From positions 124,001 through 188,000 of the forward strand of contig NZ_JAUFQT010000001.1 of assembly GCF_030409905.1 (NCBI RefSeq): DNA of 64,000 bases. Reading direction: 5' to 3'. This stretch comes from Echinicola jeungdonensis (GTDB taxonomy: Bacteria > Bacteroidota > Bacteroidia > Cytophagales > Cyclobacteriaceae). How positions within the stretch are numbered: position 1 is the stretch's first letter; each line of letters starts with the position of its first letter. The translations under genes were made by a program, and so were the position numbers. A model generated the notes under the pieces. It made no database searches. It worked only from the letters and a program-made list of their open reading frames with translations, and was not told the origin of the DNA. Below are positions 36,683-45,523 of this stretch, one piece after another.

Positions 36683-36689
36683 ATTCCTT
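36683..36689 (+). repeat. Target-site duplication, right copy (outer IS21)
   Basis: ATTCCTT directly after the outer IS; matches 31400-31406. Confidence 0.85.
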
Positions 36690-36715
36690 ACCAAAAAGAA
36701 TATCTTTTGAAATAA
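36690..36715 (+). pseudogene. RAYT transposase 3' remnant
   Basis: Read on from the left half (…GAATATGGTATTCCTT), ACCAAAAAGAATATCTTTTGAAATAA gives PYQKEYLLK and a stop at 36713-36715. This restores the missing C-terminus of the RAYT gene; array B begins 7 bp later. Confidence 0.85.
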
Positions 36716-36722
36716 TCCCTTT

Positions 36723-37402
36723 TTATTCAACCCCTAACAGGGTTGACTGAATTTCAACATCCTTATATCCCCGGGTTTCACCCAGGGTTAATATTATTGA
36801 AGCCTTAACAGGCTTCACAGTTAGGGATCCTTGACCTTCAATTTGGTATTTCAATTCTCAAAAAAGAGTGTGCAGGTTACCAATAAATAAACTACCATAG
36901 TATCCCCGGAATAATAATTGAAGCTTTAACTGGCCTCCCAGCCAGGGATCCTTGACCTTCATTTTGACATTTCAATTCTCAAAAATAGGCAAGCAGATCA
37001 CTAATATCATTGACTGCCCGAGAATCTACCGGTATAATTATTGAAACCTTAGCTGGCTTCACAACCAAAGGATCCTAGACCTTCATATTGACATTTCAAA
37101 TCTCAAAAATAGACAAGCAGATTACCAATATCATAAACCACCAAAGTAATTCCCAGTATAATTATTAAAACCTTAACAGTCCTCACAGCCACGGATCCTT
37201 AACCATCATTTTGACATTTCAATTCTCAAAAATAGGCAAGCAGATCACTAATATCATTGACTGCCCGAGTATCGACCGGTATAATTATTGAAGCTTTAAC
37301 TGGCCTCCCAACCAGGGATCCTTGACCTTCAATTTGGTATTTCAAATCTCCAAAAAAGGCAAGCAGATTACCAATATCATAGACTGCCCGAGAATCTACC
37401 GG
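36723..37402 (+). repeat. Tandem array B, near-identical to array A
   Basis: 680 bp with GGATCC at 36825, 36946, 37070, 37193 and 37316, that is 121-124 bp apart. It matches 29955-30632 at about 98.8% by hand count. Beyond 37402 the match ends and a decayed sixth unit runs to about 37440. Confidence 0.92.
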
Positions 37403-37523
37403 TATTATTATGGAGGCCTTAACAGTCTTCACAGCTGGATTTTTTTGTCCAGTCAAATGTATTCACTCCCCCTATTTGAAATGGGAATTGAATTCATTTA
37501 CAATTTGCTTTTTCGGGGGATTG

Positions 37524-38723
37524 TTATTGCGAAGACAATAAAGCTTGATTTGATTTTTTTAGAGGAGATGCCTGTTGGGGTAATTTGAGGGAGAGATAAA
37601 TCATAGCCAATGCAAAAATGGGGAAATAAAAGCTTTTCATCCGCATCATAATTCCCAGATTGCCCAAAATATTGGCATATAAAATTGAAATAAGAAAAAA
37701 TACAAGCATTCCAAATTTTAGAAAAAAAGGTAATTCGGACCAATTTTTTAATTGGAAACGGTACAATAAAAAAAGCAGGCCTAATAAATAAAATGCATTT
37801 TCACATGAGGCCATAAAAGAAAATGCATGATAAGCATCAAAAAACAATGGGCGAAACCAAAAAGTAAATAGTCTATAGGGTTGGGAATAAGCCTCCATAT
37901 TTACAGCCGAATCAACCCCAGGACCGGATAACAGGTTCAGCTGCCCATTAATAAGTTCAGGGATTCCCTGCCAGGTCAAATTTTCGACCCCGGAATAAAG
38001 CAAAGCCAGGGGAAGAAACCCTATTGCTAACCCTATTGCCAACAGAGATAATATTTTTCTCCTAAGGCCCTCCCTTCTCCATTCCAGAAGCCCTACCAGG
38101 CCGAGTGCAAATAACAGTATCCAACCCAGATAGGGCCTTACCATGATCAAAAATAGAAATGCAACAAGCCCAAGCAAATAATGCTTTGAAGGGCTATTTA
38201 AAACAAATAATAATGCTGCCACACCCCAAAAGCAAAGGGCTTCTTTCCCCACTCCGGCTGTCCAGAAATGGGGATTGGGAAAGTAAAATATCAACAAAAT
38301 CCAAGGGAATACCCCCTTAGTGTATGGTTCAGGAAGAATTCTATATGCCAACTGATAAAGAAACCGCCAAGCCCAAAAACCTACCAAAGCATAAAGAAGA
38401 TTTCCGGTAAGAAAGCTCCAATTCAATATTTTATAAGGAATATAATTGAGGGTGTACATGAACAAATAACCCGGACCAAAAAAATCTCCCCAACTATCCC
38501 CATTAGGATCAGCCAATGGCCCACTTAGGTTCCAATAGCCCAGGCTGTCTCCCCCATTTTCCATGATGTACAGATAAAAAATAAAAGATAAACCGAGGTG
38601 ATAACCAAGGATTAACTGCAAATGAATGCCCCAGGGCTTGGGCATGTTTTCCTTTTTGGCCAGCCTGATATTGCTGTAAAAGGTGAATGCAATTAATAAT
38701 ATTATAACCAGGTATTGGGTCAT
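37524..38723 (-). CDS. Polymerase-like multi-span membrane protein
   Basis: The 399-residue protein has about ten hydrophobic segments. It has ENGGDSLGYWNLS near residue 57, LTGNLLYALVGFWAWR near residue 110, and NPHFWTAGVGKEALCFWGVA near residue 150, then MVRPYLGWILLFALG. This looks like an O-antigen/exopolysaccharide polymerase (Wzy/EpsE-like), an assignment from topology and context only. A clear paralogue is 43239-44480, with GGDSQGYW, NFWSAGVGKDALCFWG and MARPHMG at matching places. It is the last gene of the minus-strand polysaccharide locus, next to array B. Function: possible polymerisation of repeat units in the inner membrane. Confidence 0.7.
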   Translation of the reverse strand: MTQYLVIILLIAFTFYSNIRLAKKENMPKPWGIHLQLILGYHLGLSFIFYLYIMENGGDSLGYWNLSGPLADPNGDSWGDFFGPGYLFMYTLNYIPYKILNWSFLTGNLLYALVGFWAWRFLYQLAYRILPEPYTKGVFPWILLIFYFPNPHFWTAGVGKEALCFWGVAALLFVLNSPSKHYLLGLVAFLFLIMVRPYLGWILLFALGLVGLLEWRREGLRRKILSLLAIGLAIGFLPLALLYSGVENLTWQGIPELINGQLNLLSGPGVDSAVNMEAYSQPYRLFTFWFRPLFFDAYHAFSFMASCENAFYLLGLLFLLYRFQLKNWSELPFFLKFGMLVFFLISILYANILGNLGIMMRMKSFYFPIFALAMIYLSLKLPQQASPLKKSNQALLSSQ

Positions 38724-38784
38724 TAATTTTTACTAGCTGTACTTTATTAATTCAAATGATGAAGGCCATCCCACACTCGCTACC

Positions 38785-39151
38785 CGTCACTGCGAGGAGG
38801 ACCAGAGGGAGGACGAAGCAGTCTCGACTTCGGTAGACGAGATTACCTGCCTACCGCAGGCAGGCTTCGCTCACCCTAAAGGGATTCGCTCGTAATGACG
38901 TCCTAAGGTGACAGTCCCGACTTCTTCAGACGTCACTGCGAGGAGGAACGATGCGGCAGTCTCGCCTTAGTAACACGAGATTGCTTCTCCCGGCCAACCG
39001 GGATCGCAATGACGTTATAGGATGACAGTCCCGCACTCCGAAAACCGTCACTGCTTTCCGCCTCAGGCGGAGAGGAAGTCCCGGCTTCGGCAGGCAGGCT
39101 TCTTTTCTGGCCCTTCGTCTCCGCTCAGGGACCAGAAAAGAAGCAATGACG
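38785..39151. repeat. Three palindromic repeats with CGTCACTGCGAG-type arms
   Basis: Units at about 38785-38900, 38931-39014 and 39046-39151. Each begins CGTCACTG(C) and ends GCAATGACG or GTAATGACG; the centre of the first has CTCACCCTAAAGGGATTCGCTCG. They fill the gap between the membrane protein and the next glycosyltransferase. Confidence 0.85.
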
Positions 39152-39176
39152 GAATTCGATGACATTCCCCTTAATC

Positions 39177-40388
39177 CTAAAATCCCTCCAAAGCCCTAAG
39201 GTAATCCGCTATACTTTTTTCCAAGGAAAAGTGCTCCATGGCAAAATCACGGATTCCTTCCTTTTCCATTTGAAAACCTTTTTTTGACCAGCATAGGGCT
39301 TTATCTACAAAACCTGCATCATTATGATCCAGAATATGGACAAAATCCAACCCATCCAAAAGATCTTCCACATCCCCTATTCCCCGGGAAACAATAGTAG
39401 GCAAGCCCATCATTAAATAATCCCCTAATTTAATGGGAGCAATTCCCTGCATACTTGGCTTTGGTTTACGGAGACAAAATGCCCTATCGGCAGCAGCAAG
39501 ATAGGAAGGGACATCCTTTGCAGCAACACTTTTACAAATCACATGTTCTTGCCAGTTGGCTGATATTTTCCCTTTTACAAATTCCAATTGTGGGCTTAGG
39601 ATTAAGAACATACTATTGGGGTTTTTCTGATAAAATGCAGTAAAAATTGCCCACATTTCCTCCCAGGCATATTGGGGGCCCAGACTGCCTTGGTAAACCC
39701 AAAGGGTAGTTTCTTCCTCCAGACCTAATGATTTCCTGATCTTTTCCCTTAACCCCTCTTGAAATGCCATTCCATTGGCATTCCTGCCATTGCTTACTTT
39801 ATAAAACTTATTCCGGTAAGCATCGCCCAAATTTCCCAGGTGAAATTCAATGGCTTTTTGGCTTCGGGTCAATACCCTATTGGCGGTTTGAAGCTGCAAT
39901 GTTTCCTGCTTCTTCAAAAGTTTATACTGAAAATCAGACTTTTTTAGCCCTGCAAAATCCAGGCGCTCCTCCAAAGGCAATCCATCAGCATCAAAAACAG
40001 TTTTAAATTTCCATTTTCTGAGCCAGGGCTTTAGCCGGTTGAGCATCCAGGCAGGCATGGTGCTCCGGGGCATCACCATATCTACCGGTTGGGTTTCCAG
40101 GTATTTTTTTAAAAAACGGGTTCCCCTTAACACCGTCAAATACGTTCCCAAAGCAGGGTGCGGATACCTTGCTATTCTGAAATGGGTGTAAACTATATCC
40201 AGTTTTGTTGATAAAACTTTAATTTCCCTGACCTTTTCCTTAGGAGCCCATGAAAATTGCAATACCTGGCAACGGTAATTGCCCCTTTCCTGTAAACCCG
40301 ATAAAATAGGTAGAAAAAGGCTTTCCAGGTAACTGGTACGATCACTGTCCCAGGTGATGAATAGGAGTTGGGTGGGTTTAGTGTTCAA
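39177..40388 (-). CDS. Glycosyltransferase (GT-B type)
   Basis: The 403-residue cytosolic enzyme is a GT-B glycosyltransferase, probably of the GT4/Glycos_transf_1 group. The N-terminal half has LLFITWDSDRTSYLESLFLPIL and PVDMVMPRSTMPAWML; the nucleotide-binding half has LWVYQGSLGPQYAWEEMWAIF, MFLILSPQL, PSYLAAADRAFCLRKPKPSMQGIAPIKLGDYLMMGLPTIVSRGIGDVEDLLDG. It adds a sugar from a nucleotide donor to a polysaccharide or lipid-linked acceptor; sugar unknown. It sits alone between repeats. Confidence 0.85.
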   Translation of the reverse strand: MNTKPTQLLFITWDSDRTSYLESLFLPILSGLQERGNYRCQVLQFSWAPKEKVREIKVLSTKLDIVYTHFRIARYPHPALGTYLTVLRGTRFLKKYLETQPVDMVMPRSTMPAWMLNRLKPWLRKWKFKTVFDADGLPLEERLDFAGLKKSDFQYKLLKKQETLQLQTANRVLTRSQKAIEFHLGNLGDAYRNKFYKVSNGRNANGMAFQEGLREKIRKSLGLEEETTLWVYQGSLGPQYAWEEMWAIFTAFYQKNPNSMFLILSPQLEFVKGKISANWQEHVICKSVAAKDVPSYLAAADRAFCLRKPKPSMQGIAPIKLGDYLMMGLPTIVSRGIGDVEDLLDGLDFVHILDHNDAGFVDKALCWSKKGFQMEKEGIRDFAMEHFSLEKSIADYLRALEGF

Positions 40389-40437
40389 TTTATATTGTAT
40401 TATTTAACTGGTATGTAGTGGGCCCGCCTACAGTAAA

Positions 40438-40790
40438 CGTCATTGCGAGGACGACCAGAAGGAGGACGCGGCAATCTCGTTCAGGACACGTCACTGCGAG
40501 GAGGAACGACGAAGCAGTCTCACTATTAAATGTGGATTGCCATGTCAAGCGAAGAAGTTAGGTTTCCCCAATTTGAGATTGCCTGCCTTCAGTAAACGTC
40601 ACTGCGATCCGCCTCAGGCGGAGTGGCAGTCCCACCGTAGAAAACGAGATTGCCTCGCTAACCCTAAAGGGATTCGCTCGCAATGACGTTATTAGATAAC
40701 AGTCCCGACTTCCTACACGTCACTGCGAGGACGGTCCCGATAGTTATCGGGAGAGGAACGTGGCAGTCTCATATTCAGAGGACAAAATCG
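40438..40790. repeat. Palindromic repeats with CGTCAYTGCGA(G/T) arms
   Basis: Copies begin near 40438 (CGTCATTGCGAG), 40484, 40598 (CGTCACTGCGATCC) and 40719; the end of one full copy is TCGCTCGCAATGACG near 40686. Several are truncated or fused end to end. Confidence 0.8.
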
Positions 40791-40814
40791 AAATCCATTT
40801 CACCAATGATCAAT

Positions 40815-41105
40815 TTAAAGTTCATCATATAAATCCTTCCATTCGGGATTGGATGAATTGATCAAATCCAACTTCTTTTGCCTACTTCCTGCTTTCAATT
40901 GTTTTTCCCTAGAAATTGCCTCCTCAATAGAATGAAAACTTTCAAAATATACCAATTTACTCAAGTGATATCTAAAAGAAAATGAGCTCTTGATTTCATT
41001 ATTCTTATGTTGATAAACCCGACTTTCCAATTTGGCCGTAACACCTACATAAAGCGTTGTATTATTTTTGTTTGTCATTATATATATACAACCTCCTTTT
41101 TTCAT
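40815..41105 (-). CDS. GIY-YIG nuclease-family protein
   Basis: The 96-residue protein is a GIY-YIG (UPF0213-like) domain: GGCIYIMTNKNNTTLYVGVTAKLESRVYQH (Tyr and Gly of the GIY/YIG motifs with the nearby Arg) and IEEAISREKQLKAGSRQKKLDLINSSNPEW. The catalytic Tyr-Arg-Glu arrangement appears kept. Such small stand-alone domains are common in Bacteroidota and of unknown role, possibly DNA repair or mobile-element related. It lies between two blocks of palindromic repeats within the polysaccharide locus, and does not belong to it by function. Confidence 0.85.
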   Translation of the reverse strand: MKKGGCIYIMTNKNNTTLYVGVTAKLESRVYQHKNNEIKSSFSFRYHLSKLVYFESFHSIEEAISREKQLKAGSRQKKLDLINSSNPEWKDLYDEL

Positions 41106-41139
41106 GGTACTTGGGTTTTAAAAAATGTCATTGATGATT

Positions 41140-41645
41140 GCCTACCTAGGTCTAGTCTCCGGTAGGTGAGATTGCCTGCCTACCGCAGGCAGGCTTCGGG
41201 GCATTCAATGGTTTATTTTGAAAAAACAACTTTAGTATGCCCCTCGCAATGACGTAGGAGAATGACGGTCTCGGCTTCGTAAACGTCACTGCGAGGAGGA
41301 TGCCGATAGTTATCGGGAGACGACCGCGGCAGTCTCATTTTCAGTAGACGAGATTGCCGCGCCCTTTTCTTGCCCTCAATCTATCGCAAAAGGGCTCACA
41401 ATGACGTTGAAAAAAGACAGTCCCGACTTCGTACACGTCACTGCGAGGACGACCAGTGGGAGGACGAGGCAGTTTCGTTCAGGACATGTCACTGCGAGGA
41501 GGAACGACGAAGCAGTCTCTCTTTTAAATGGGGATGCCATTTCAAGCTAAGCGATTCCGTATCCTGAATACGAGATTGCTTCAGTCGGCTCATTCTTCAC
41601 CTCCTTCGCAATGACGTTGGAGAATGGCAGTTCTGGCTTCGAAAA
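41140..41645. repeat. Palindromic repeats with interchangeable centres
   Basis: Copies include one ending CCCCTCGCAATGACG near 41253 (GGGGCATTCAATGG...TGCCCCTCGC centre), one near 41286-41405 with GCGCCCTTTTCTTGCCCTC...AAAGGGCTC centre, and two near 41437-41620. Short arms CGTCACTGCGAG are clear in each. Confidence 0.8.
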
Positions 41646-41650
41646 TATCC

Positions 41651-42718
41651 CTAGGCTTCCCCACTTAATTCCACCATCCAACCTTGGATCTTTTCCCAGT
41701 TTTTTGCTAAAGTATAATCCTCCTCCACCATTTTTCTTCCCGCTTTTCCCATTTTTTGCCTTAAGGTTTTATCTTCCATTAATGTGGATAAGGCATCCAC
41801 CCATTCCTCTTTGGAACCGGCCAAAAAACCATTAATCCCGGGTTGAACCACGGTTTTGTTCATCCCAATTGGGGATGCCACTACGGGCAAACCTGTGGCC
41901 ATATACTGGATCAGTTTATAGGCACATTTTCCCTGTTCCCAAGGAGAATGTTTTAAGGGCATAATGCCTATATCCAAAGCTGATAAATAATCAGCCTCTT
42001 TTTGTTCCTCCCAAACCAATTTTTCTTCCTTGCCACTAAAGCCAACACCCTCCCCATTGGCAATAATGGTCAGGGAAAATCCATGCTTTTCTTTCAATTG
42101 CTCAAGTGCAGGAAGAATCCCTTTCAAATACCTTAAGGTTGTTGGAGAACCTATCCAACCGATTTTAATCTCCCTTTTTCCATTAAGGTGGGCCGGATCA
42201 TAACGATTTAGGTCAACCGAGGTGGGTAAGATTTTAATATTTTTGGCACCGGCCACAGAAGCCCTTCGGGCCAAATAACTATTCCCCGCCCAAACCATGA
42301 AGCTGTTCTTCATTACTCTGTCAATTTTCTTCCCAAGCAATTTTCGAATCCTCGCTTGAGGGTGCTGATCATAATTGTGAAAGATCGCATCATCATAATC
42401 AACTATATAGCGGACTCCCATTCCCGCCCAAAACTTTTCCAACCAGGCCGGAAAAAAGGGAAACAATTCTTTTTCCAGGATCACCAAATCAAATTGTCTG
42501 GCCCTTAAGACCCAGCCAAACCTTCTCCAAAAGCATTTCCAAACATTTCCTTTGCTGATTTTTCTTTTATTATACAATTCCTCCAGGTAGATGTCATTAA
42601 AAAAAGGGGCTACTGTACATTGGTGGCCTGCCTTTTCCCAGAGGGGAATATACTGGTATGTTCTCAACCGACTGCTGGCGCCGGTCCTGGTATATTTGGG
42701 CAAAAAAAGGATTTTCAA
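41651..42718 (-). CDS. Glycosyltransferase, GT4 family
   Basis: The 355-residue GT-B enzyme begins MKILFLPKYTRTGASSRLRTYQYIPLWEK, the opening of the GT4 group. The C-terminal half has INGWIGSPTTLRYLKGIL-type sugar-nucleotide strand (IKIGWIGSPTTLRYL), GIMPLKHSPWEQGKCAYKLIQYMATGLPVVASPIGMNKTVV, the acidic E-x7-E region replaced by CAYKLIQY. It would add a hexose in cytosolic assembly of the repeat unit; donor unknown. It stands between two repeat blocks and has its own spacing on either side, so operon structure is uncertain. Confidence 0.85.
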   Translation of the reverse strand: MKILFLPKYTRTGASSRLRTYQYIPLWEKAGHQCTVAPFFNDIYLEELYNKRKISKGNVWKCFWRRFGWVLRARQFDLVILEKELFPFFPAWLEKFWAGMGVRYIVDYDDAIFHNYDQHPQARIRKLLGKKIDRVMKNSFMVWAGNSYLARRASVAGAKNIKILPTSVDLNRYDPAHLNGKREIKIGWIGSPTTLRYLKGILPALEQLKEKHGFSLTIIANGEGVGFSGKEEKLVWEEQKEADYLSALDIGIMPLKHSPWEQGKCAYKLIQYMATGLPVVASPIGMNKTVVQPGINGFLAGSKEEWVDALSTLMEDKTLRQKMGKAGRKMVEEDYTLAKNWEKIQGWMVELSGEA

Positions 42719-42754
42719 ATGGTTATTTGTTTTATGGTAATTGTTGAAGAAGCA

Positions 42755-43225
42755 GTCTCGACTTCGCTAACCGTCACTGCGATCCGCCACAGGCGGAGTG
42801 GCAGTCTCATATTAAGAACACGTCACTGCGAAGAGGAACGACGAAGCAGTCTCAGCTTAGTAGTCGAGATTGCCGCGCCCTTTTCCTGCCCTCACCCTAA
42901 TGCAAAAGGGCTCGCAATGACGTTTTTAGATAACAGTCTCGACTTCGTACACGTCACTGCGAGGCGTTGCGGGGAATTGTGGGCAGGAAGCCGCGGCAGT
43001 CTCATATTTGGTAGACGAGATTGCTTCGGGGCACTCATCGGTTACTTTTAAAACAACACTTTTTTTTGCCCCTCGCAATGACGGATAAAATTGACAGTCA
43101 CGTCACGTCACTGCGAGGAGGAGGAACGACGACAAAGCAGTCTCGACTTAGAAACACGAGATTGCTTCAGGGCATTCAACGGTTACTTTTAAAACAAAAC
43201 CCTTTTTTGCCTCTCGCAATGACGG
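42755..43225. repeat. Palindromic repeats (several copies, two centre types)
   Basis: Copies at about 42772 (CGTCACTGCGATCC), 42824-42921 (centre GCGCCCTTTTCCTGCCC...AAGGGCTCGC), 42950-43082 (centre GGGGCACTCATCGG...TTGCCCCTCGC) and 43107-43222. The last two end TCGCAATGACGG. Confidence 0.82.
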
Positions 43226-43238
43226 TATTTGATGCTAA

Positions 43239-44480
43239 CTATTCCTTTCTAGCTGCTTCTTTCTGGGCAATAATTTCTTTACGCCGTTGATAATATCGCT
43301 GTTTCTCCAAATACTTCAGGTACCGGAGTTTTTTATTGTATACAATCAGGAAAAATATAAAGAGGACAAAATAAACCATCATCATATTCTTCATCCGCAT
43401 AATAGCCCCTAAATTCCCTAAACTATTGGCAAAAGCCAAGGTTACAGGAATTAAAGTTACAAATCCCACTTTCAAAAAAACTGGCATATCCCTTAAAGCT
43501 TCAGGGGTCCAATTCCGGACAATAAAAAAACTTAACCATAAGTACAATGCGTTTTCAAAGGAGCTCAAAAAGGCCATAATGTTATGTGCATCAATAAAAA
43601 TTGGTCGATACAAATAGGTAAAGATCCGCATAGGCAAGGAATAAGAAGAAATATCCACCCCAGAACCTACATTTCCTGAAGACAATAATCCCGCAGTTTT
43701 ATCCGTCAATTCTTCCATCGACTCCAGAGAAAAATCTTCTATTTTTAAAAACTCCAAAGTACTTGAAGATAAATACACTGTAGCCACCATTGCAACAATT
43801 CCTAAAGTGAATTTATATTCTCTCCGGATTTCCGAACCTAAAATAATTGCAATTGCCGCCCCTCCAATTAAAGCCTGTCCCATATGGGGTCTGGCCATAT
43901 AAACAAAAAATAAGGCAATAGCCCCTTGCCACCAACGGGTATTGTATTTTTGCACGGCAAACATAAACCAGGCAATTCCCCAAAAACATAAGGCATCCTT
44001 GCCCACTCCAGCCGACCAAAAATTAAAATTGGCCATATAAAAAATGGTGGGAAATAAAGGAATATTTAGAACTTTATGATTTGTAGGGAAATATTGGGCT
44101 GTCAAAACAAACAAATACCTTATTCCACAAAAGCCTAAAAAACCATATAAAATATTCCCTGTAATATAATTCAACCCCAAAATTCTACTGGGAAAATAAT
44201 TTAACCATAAAATAAAGGTTGTACTTTCCCCAAAGTATTTCATCCATGTTTCTTCTCCTTTTATCAAGACCTGTTCCATCCCTAGCTTCCAATATCCTTG
44301 CGAATCCCCTCCAAAATTAAGAATGTACCAGGTAAAAAACAGGCTAAAAAAAAGATGGTAAAATAATAGATAGTGGAGATGGAGCTCGTATTTATTAGGA
44401 AGCCCGAATTTCCTTGCCATACTTATATTAGTACTGATCAAGGCAATAAGGCATACGATGATAACGATTAAGTCGAGCAA
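43239..44480 (-). CDS. Polymerase-like multi-span membrane protein (paralogue)
   Basis: The 413-residue protein resembles 37524-38723 over its whole length: FGGDSQGYWKLG, ITGNILYGFLGFCGIR, NFWSAGVGKDALCFWGIA, YMARPHMGQALIGG, and GSGVDISSYSLPMRIFTYLYRPIFIDAHNIMAFLSSFENAL. About ten hydrophobic segments. The C-terminus is basic (KKLRYLKYLEKQRYYQRRKEIIAQKEAARKE). I infer a role in exopolysaccharide polymerisation or export; no motif names the family with certainty. It is separated from its paralogue by glycosyltransferase, GIY-YIG and repeat blocks. Confidence 0.7.
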   Translation of the reverse strand: MLDLIVIIVCLIALISTNISMARKFGLPNKYELHLHYLLFYHLFFSLFFTWYILNFGGDSQGYWKLGMEQVLIKGEETWMKYFGESTTFILWLNYFPSRILGLNYITGNILYGFLGFCGIRYLFVLTAQYFPTNHKVLNIPLFPTIFYMANFNFWSAGVGKDALCFWGIAWFMFAVQKYNTRWWQGAIALFFVYMARPHMGQALIGGAAIAIILGSEIRREYKFTLGIVAMVATVYLSSSTLEFLKIEDFSLESMEELTDKTAGLLSSGNVGSGVDISSYSLPMRIFTYLYRPIFIDAHNIMAFLSSFENALYLWLSFFIVRNWTPEALRDMPVFLKVGFVTLIPVTLAFANSLGNLGAIMRMKNMMMVYFVLFIFFLIVYNKKLRYLKYLEKQRYYQRRKEIIAQKEAARKE

Positions 44481-44493
44481 AATTTATGATTTA

Positions 44494-44526
44494 TACCCCA
44501 CCCTAACCCTCCCCTTTAGGGGAGGG
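44494..44526. repeat. CCCTCCCC-TTTA-GGGGAGGG hairpin repeat
   Basis: Stem CCCTCCCC (44507-44514) with GGGGAGGG (44519-44526), preceded by CCCCACCCTAAC. A variant with CCCTTCCCC...GGGGAAGGG occurs at 46656-46677. Confidence 0.75.
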
Positions 44527-44599
44527 CAATAAATCGGGAGTTTTTTAATTGGTTATGTTTTAATGCAATTTTGTAAATATAGGGAGACATTTCCAGCTT

Positions 44600-45523
44600 C
44601 GCCAATCGTCACGGCGAGTAAGAACGAGGAATCAGTCTCGAACTCGTTACCGTCACTGCGAGGACGACCAAAAGGAGGACGAAGCAGTCTCAACTTCAAA
44701 AGACGAGATTACTTCGCTCACCCTAAAGGGATTCACTCGTAATGACGTCCTTAAATTACAGTCCCCGCTTCGCTAATCGTTACTGCGAGGAGAAACTACG
44801 AAGCAGTCTCGAACTCGTTACCGTCACTGCGAGGACGACGCAGGAGGACGAAGCAGTCTCATATTCGAAAGGCGGGATTGCTTCGGGGCATTTAACGGTT
44901 CCTTTAAAGGAAACACCCTTTTTATGCCCCTCGCAATGACGGAATTCGATTGCAGTGACCGCTTCCCCATTCGTCACTGCTATTGAAGTAGTCCATGCTT
45001 CGGAAAACGAGATTGCTTCATTCCGTTTCTCTTCATTCGCAATGACGTCCTAAGGCGAGATTATTTCGCTCACCCTAAAGGGATTCACTCGTAATTACGT
45101 CCTATGATGACAGTCCCTGCTTCGCTACCCGTCACTGCGAGGAGGAGGAACGACGACGCGGCAGTCTTGTCTTCGGCAGGCGAGATTGCCGCGCCCTTTT
45201 CCTGCCCTTACCAAAGCGCACAAGGGCTCGCAATGACGTTGGAAGATGACAGGCAGGACTTCGCTACCCGTCACTGCAAGGAGGAACGACGAAGCAGTCT
45301 CAAATTCAGTAGACAAGATTGCCGCGCCCTTTTCCTGCCCTTACCCAAGCGCACTAGGGCTCGCAATGACGTTGGAAGATGACAGGCAGGCCTTTGCTAC
45401 ACGTCAATGCGAGGACGACCAGAGGGAGGACACGGCAGTCTCGACTTTGAAAACGTGATTGCTTCGGGGCATGCAACAATTTGTTACCAAGGGACGCCTC
45501 ACTTATGCCCCTCGAAATGACGG
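44600..45523. repeat. Dense block of palindromic repeats (about eight copies)
   Basis: Copies start near 44607, 44650, 44778, 44821, 44972, 45129, 45266 and 45400. Ends TCGCAATGACG or TCGTAATGACG appear near 44747, 44941, 45048, 45095, 45238 and 45369, and the last (TCGAAATGACGG) reaches 45523, inside the 3' end of the next gene. Centres of all three types occur. Confidence 0.82.

Noticed and set aside
37226..37456. Open frame on the minus strand inside array B
   Set aside because: It is an artefact of the tandem units: the same KASIIIPVD segment repeats at the unit period.
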